A DNA stretch of 39,362 nt from Verrucomicrobiaceae bacterium E54. GTDB lineage: Bacteria > Verrucomicrobiota > Verrucomicrobiia > Verrucomicrobiales > Akkermansiaceae. Location of the stretch: assembly GCA_022548915.1 (NCBI GenBank), contig JAKZES010000050.1, positions 1 to 39,362 of the forward strand. Direction: 5' to 3'. The translations under genes and the position numbers were made by a program. The notes under the pieces were generated by a model. That model did no database searches. It saw only the letters and a program-made list of their open reading frames with translations, and had not been told where the DNA came from. Below, piece after piece: positions 36,247 through 39,362 of the stretch (within the stretch, counting starts at the first letter, position 1; the number at the start of each line of letters is the position of its first letter).

Positions 36247-36377
36247 AAGACCGAAGACGGAAGACCCTCTGGGCCGATCGAGAATCTGTCTTCGGAGTTT
36301 TCATACGGTGTGCGTGCTTGAGGCGATGGGGTGTTCAGCAAGGCTCTCAGATTCCAAAGTCTTCCGTCTTCGGTCTT
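36247..36377. repeat. Inverted repeat of GAAGACC/GAAGACG heptamers
   Basis: Bases 36247-36265 (AAGACCGAAGACGGAAGAC) and 36359-36377 form a perfect 19-bp inverted repeat separated by 93 bases. Each arm is built from 7-base GAAGACS units. It lies in the moxR-DUF58 gap, where the other genes of the operon overlap or touch, and could fold in the mRNA. Nothing else is visible in the 164-base gap. Confidence 0.88.
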
Positions 36378-36391
36378 GGAGTCTCCTGTCT

Positions 36392-37378
<987 letters not shown>

Positions 37379-37478
37379 CTTGTTGATTGATAGCCTGACA
37401 CGCGCAGGCTCGAGCGCCAGCGGGAATCCGGGGGGGGAAGCGCCGCGGGATCCGGCGGATGTCTGGGGAAATCGGTGC

Positions 37479-37985
37479 TCAGTCGCAGAGCCAGCGCACG
37501 ACCTCGTGGTCCTTGTCGCCCGCCGCCCAGACATGGCGGAGAAAATCGGCGGGGTGCACCTTGCCGTGGTCGTTGAGAAACTTGCGGTCGCCGCCGCAGC
37601 CGAACATCAGGTCCGGATCCAGTTCGCCGCGCAGCTTGGCCCGGCCCTTGGCGAGGATGCGCGGCAGGTAGTGGATCCCGTCGAGTGAATCACCGAAGGT
37701 CGGGATGTTGTCGCGCGTCACCGTGGCGGGGCGGACCTCTCCCTTCATCACGACCCGGAAGTAGTCGCGCCGCACGGCGGCGATCAGCAACGCATCCGAG
37801 GGCGAGGGAGAGCCCTCGTCGCACCAGTCCTCGACGAAGTCGAAGAACTCCCGCTTGCGGTAGCCGATCGAGCGAAGCAGCTCGAGATCCTCGTCCTCGT
37901 AGTAGCTTTCGAAGTGCTTGTCGCCGTTCCGGTAGCGTTTCACGCACCGGTCGAAAAGGTCGAGGAAGAGGTCGTTCCAGGTCAT
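37479..37985 (-). CDS. DUF5069-like protein
   Basis: A 168-residue cytoplasmic protein. The C-terminal half (DGIHYLPRILAKGRAKLRGEL..DLMFGCGGDRKFL) resembles DUF5069 proteins; the N-terminal half (MTWNDLFLDLFDRCVKRYRNG) precedes a region predicted to be helical. Function unknown. I chose the ATG at 37985; a longer frame upstream crosses a terminator and the end of kamA. It lies 100 bases before moxR on the same strand. Confidence 0.75.
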   Translation of the reverse strand: MTWNDLFLDLFDRCVKRYRNGDKHFESYYEDEDLELLRSIGYRKREFFDFVEDWCDEGSPSPSDALLIAAVRRDYFRVVMKGEVRPATVTRDNIPTFGDSLDGIHYLPRILAKGRAKLRGELDPDLMFGCGGDRKFLNDHGKVHPADFLRHVWAAGDKDHEVVRWLCD

Positions 37986-37996
37986 GGATTTGAAAT

Positions 37997-38025
37997 GCCG
38001 AATGATGAATTTCCGAATGCCGAAT
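37997..38025. repeat. Short heptamer-like repeat (GCCGAAT units)
   Basis: Four consecutive units, GCCGAAT, GATGAAT, TTCCGAAT and GCCGAAT, sit between the DUF5069-like gene and the kamA terminator. The pattern is like the heptamer repeats at 29221 and 36247 but is imperfect. Confidence 0.7.
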
Positions 38026-38057
38026 AAAAAGGGGCGCGCGACACGGCCGCGCACCCC
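38026..38057 (-). terminator. Rho-independent terminator of kamA
   Basis: On the minus strand, GGGGTGCGCG (38057-38048) pairs with CGCGCGCCCC (38040-38031), ten base pairs with one G-T wobble and a seven-base loop, followed directly by TTTTT (38030-38026). It starts 11 bases after the kamA stop. It is a strong canonical terminator. Confidence 0.93.
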
Positions 38058-38067
38058 CGAGCGCAAG

Positions 38068-39267
38068 TCAAGAACAGCAGGTCGATTGCTCCTTGAGTTC
38101 GGCAAGGGCCTCCGCGGGGGCTTCCGAGGGTTCGGGGTAATCGAAGGTCTCGCCCTCGTAGTTGCGCAGGACCGTCTTGTCGTCGTCGCGGGCGAGAACG
38201 TAGTCGGGGTTGAGCGGGATCTTGCCGCCGCCGCCGGGACCATCGATCACGAACTGCGGGATGGCGTAGCCGGTGGTGTGGCCGCGGAGGTTCTCGATGA
38301 TCTCAAGCCCCTCGCCGACCGAGGTGCGGAGGTGCGAGGAGCCGGTGATGAGGTCGCACTGATAGAGGTAGTAGGGACGGGCCCGGCACATCAGCAGCTT
38401 GTGGACGAGGGCCCGCTGCACCTCGGCGGAGTCGTTCACGCCACGCAGCAGGACCGACTGGTTACCCAGCGGCACGCCGGCATCGGCGAGACGACCGAGC
38501 GCGTCGCGCACCTCGGTGGTCAATTCCTTCGGATGGTTGCTGTGGATCGAGATGAAAAGCGGATGAAAGCGCTTCAGCATTTCGCACAGCTCGGGCGTGA
38601 TCCGCTGCGGAAGAAAGATGGGAATGCGCGATCCGATGCGGATGAACTGGATGTGCGGGATGGCCCGCAACCGCGTGAGTATCTTCTCGAGCTTGGAATC
38701 GGAGAGCAGCAGGGGATCGCCGCCGGAGAGGAGGACGTCTCTGACTTGCGGAGTCTTTTCCAGATAGCGGAACGCGGCTTCCCACTGGATCTCGAGTTGC
38801 TGCTCGCCGACCCCCGAGACGACCCGCGAACGGGTGCAGTAGCGGCAGTAGGACGCGCAGCGATCGGTGACGAGAAACAGCACCCGGTCCGGATAGCGGT
38901 GGACGAGGCCCGGCACCGGCATGTGCGAATCCTCGCCACAGGGGTCGGACAGTTCCTCGGGCGCGGTCCAGCCTTCCTCAAGGCGCGGGATGACCTGCCG
39001 CCGGATCGGGCAGTCGGGATCGTCGCGATCGATCAGGTTGAAGAAGTGCGGCGTGATCGACATCGCCAACTTGCTGCCGGCGAGCAGCACGCCGGCCCGT
39101 TCTTCGTCGGTGAGGTCGAGGTGCTGCTCGAGGTCGGCCAGCGTGTTGATCCGGTTCTTGAGCTGCCATTTCGGATCGTTCCAATGCACCATCGCCGCCT
39201 CCGGCCAGTAGCCGGGGGCGTGGGAGCGGAATTCGAGGGGGTCGTCGGCGAGAGATTCGTCGGGCAT
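38068..39267 (-). CDS. kamA: Lysine 2,3-aminomutase (KamA, radical SAM)
   Basis: A 399-residue radical SAM and PLP enzyme that converts L-lysine to L-beta-lysine. The [4Fe-4S] motif is C137-x3-C141-x2-C144 (CASYCRYC). SGGDPLLLSD is typical of the family. The PLP lysine is K349 in PGGGGKIP. Asp305 (QCDL) and Asp342 (IDGPG) sit where the clostridial enzyme uses two aspartates to hold the lysine side-chain amine, which favours lysine over glutamate or arginine as substrate. The C-terminus ends in CCS. Beta-lysine can feed lysine degradation or osmolyte synthesis (N-epsilon-acetyl-beta-lysine); no ablB acetyltransferase gene is in view. Confidence 0.94.
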   Translation of the reverse strand: MPDESLADDPLEFRSHAPGYWPEAAMVHWNDPKWQLKNRINTLADLEQHLDLTDEERAGVLLAGSKLAMSITPHFFNLIDRDDPDCPIRRQVIPRLEEGWTAPEELSDPCGEDSHMPVPGLVHRYPDRVLFLVTDRCASYCRYCTRSRVVSGVGEQQLEIQWEAAFRYLEKTPQVRDVLLSGGDPLLLSDSKLEKILTRLRAIPHIQFIRIGSRIPIFLPQRITPELCEMLKRFHPLFISIHSNHPKELTTEVRDALGRLADAGVPLGNQSVLLRGVNDSAEVQRALVHKLLMCRARPYYLYQCDLITGSSHLRTSVGEGLEIIENLRGHTTGYAIPQFVIDGPGGGGKIPLNPDYVLARDDDKTVLRNYEGETFDYPEPSEAPAEALAELKEQSTCCS

Positions 39268-39362
39268 CAGGATGTCGGCAGGTTAGAGAGGCCGCGGGGG
39301 GTGTCAAATCGCGGAATTTTCGGAGCGCCGATGATGAAATCGGCATCAGCCGGGCCGATTTC

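Noticed and set aside
39327-39344. Hairpin GCCGAT-GATGAA-ATCGGC near the right edge
   Set aside because: Only six pairs, no T-run, and the neighbouring gene is outside the window, so its role cannot be judged.

Overview
The window is high-GC DNA from a member of the Verrucomicrobiota, probably a Verrucomicrobiales-type aquatic polysaccharide degrader. The evidence is the combination of a very long GreA-like factor next to enolase (a PVC-type arrangement), a giant prepilin-like protein starting with a GFALVV-type segment, secreted LamG and PEP-CTERM proteins, GntR-headed LacI-type regulators, several sulfatases, and a MoxR/DUF58/Bat operon with fused Bat genes. No rRNA, tRNA, CRISPR array, transposase or phage gene was seen.

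Layout. (1) 160-5132, plus strand: ECF sigma factor, a membrane-anchored partner that may be an anti-sigma factor, a secreted PDZ protein, the GreA-like factor and enolase. (2) 5193-5895: a 72-bp inverted repeat, then a DUF6883 gene that lacks an ATG/GTG/TTG start, paired with a DUF4926 gene. (3) 5922-11572, minus strand: a GntR/LacI-type regulator, a small secreted protein and the giant prepilin-like protein. (4) 11829-28481: the accessory core of the window. A second GntR/LacI-type regulator (13602-14744) lies among secreted glycan-related genes: LamG proteins, two sulfatases, an RCC1-Big-LamG chimera, PEP-CTERM proteins, an SGNH hydrolase fused to a GH99/WbsX-like domain, and an exported enolase-superfamily enzyme. 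(5) 28560-37378, minus strand: an exported cyclophilin and a moxR-DUF58-DUF4381-batA-batBC-batDE operon. (6) 37479-39267, minus strand: a DUF5069-like gene and kamA.

The main discovery is in region 4. A 15-bp palindrome, GTCACC-N3-GGTGAC, occurs five times: beside the start codon of the second regulator and upstream of each transcription unit of the locus (13358 minus, 14897 plus, 16380 plus, 24285 plus, 27249 plus). In all five copies exactly 21 bp separate the palindrome from a TTGYGY hexamer that could be a -35 box, with a possible -10 box 17 bp further on. This looks like a local regulon controlled by the regulator at 13602-14744. Decayed 5' ends of that same regulator gene lie beside two of the five sites, so the locus seems to have grown by copying regulator-operator-target modules and then losing the extra regulators. 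Three of the five units also carry a related 100-118 bp leader repeat with a conserved hairpin in the predicted 5' UTR, and a LamG cassette of about 730 bp is present in three near-identical copies with different tails.

Taken together, region 4 reads as a sulfated-polysaccharide utilisation locus: secreted lectin-like proteins bind glycan, sulfatases and the SGNH/GH99-like enzyme trim it, and the enolase-superfamily protein acts on a released acid sugar or similar product. The substrate cannot be told from sequence alone.
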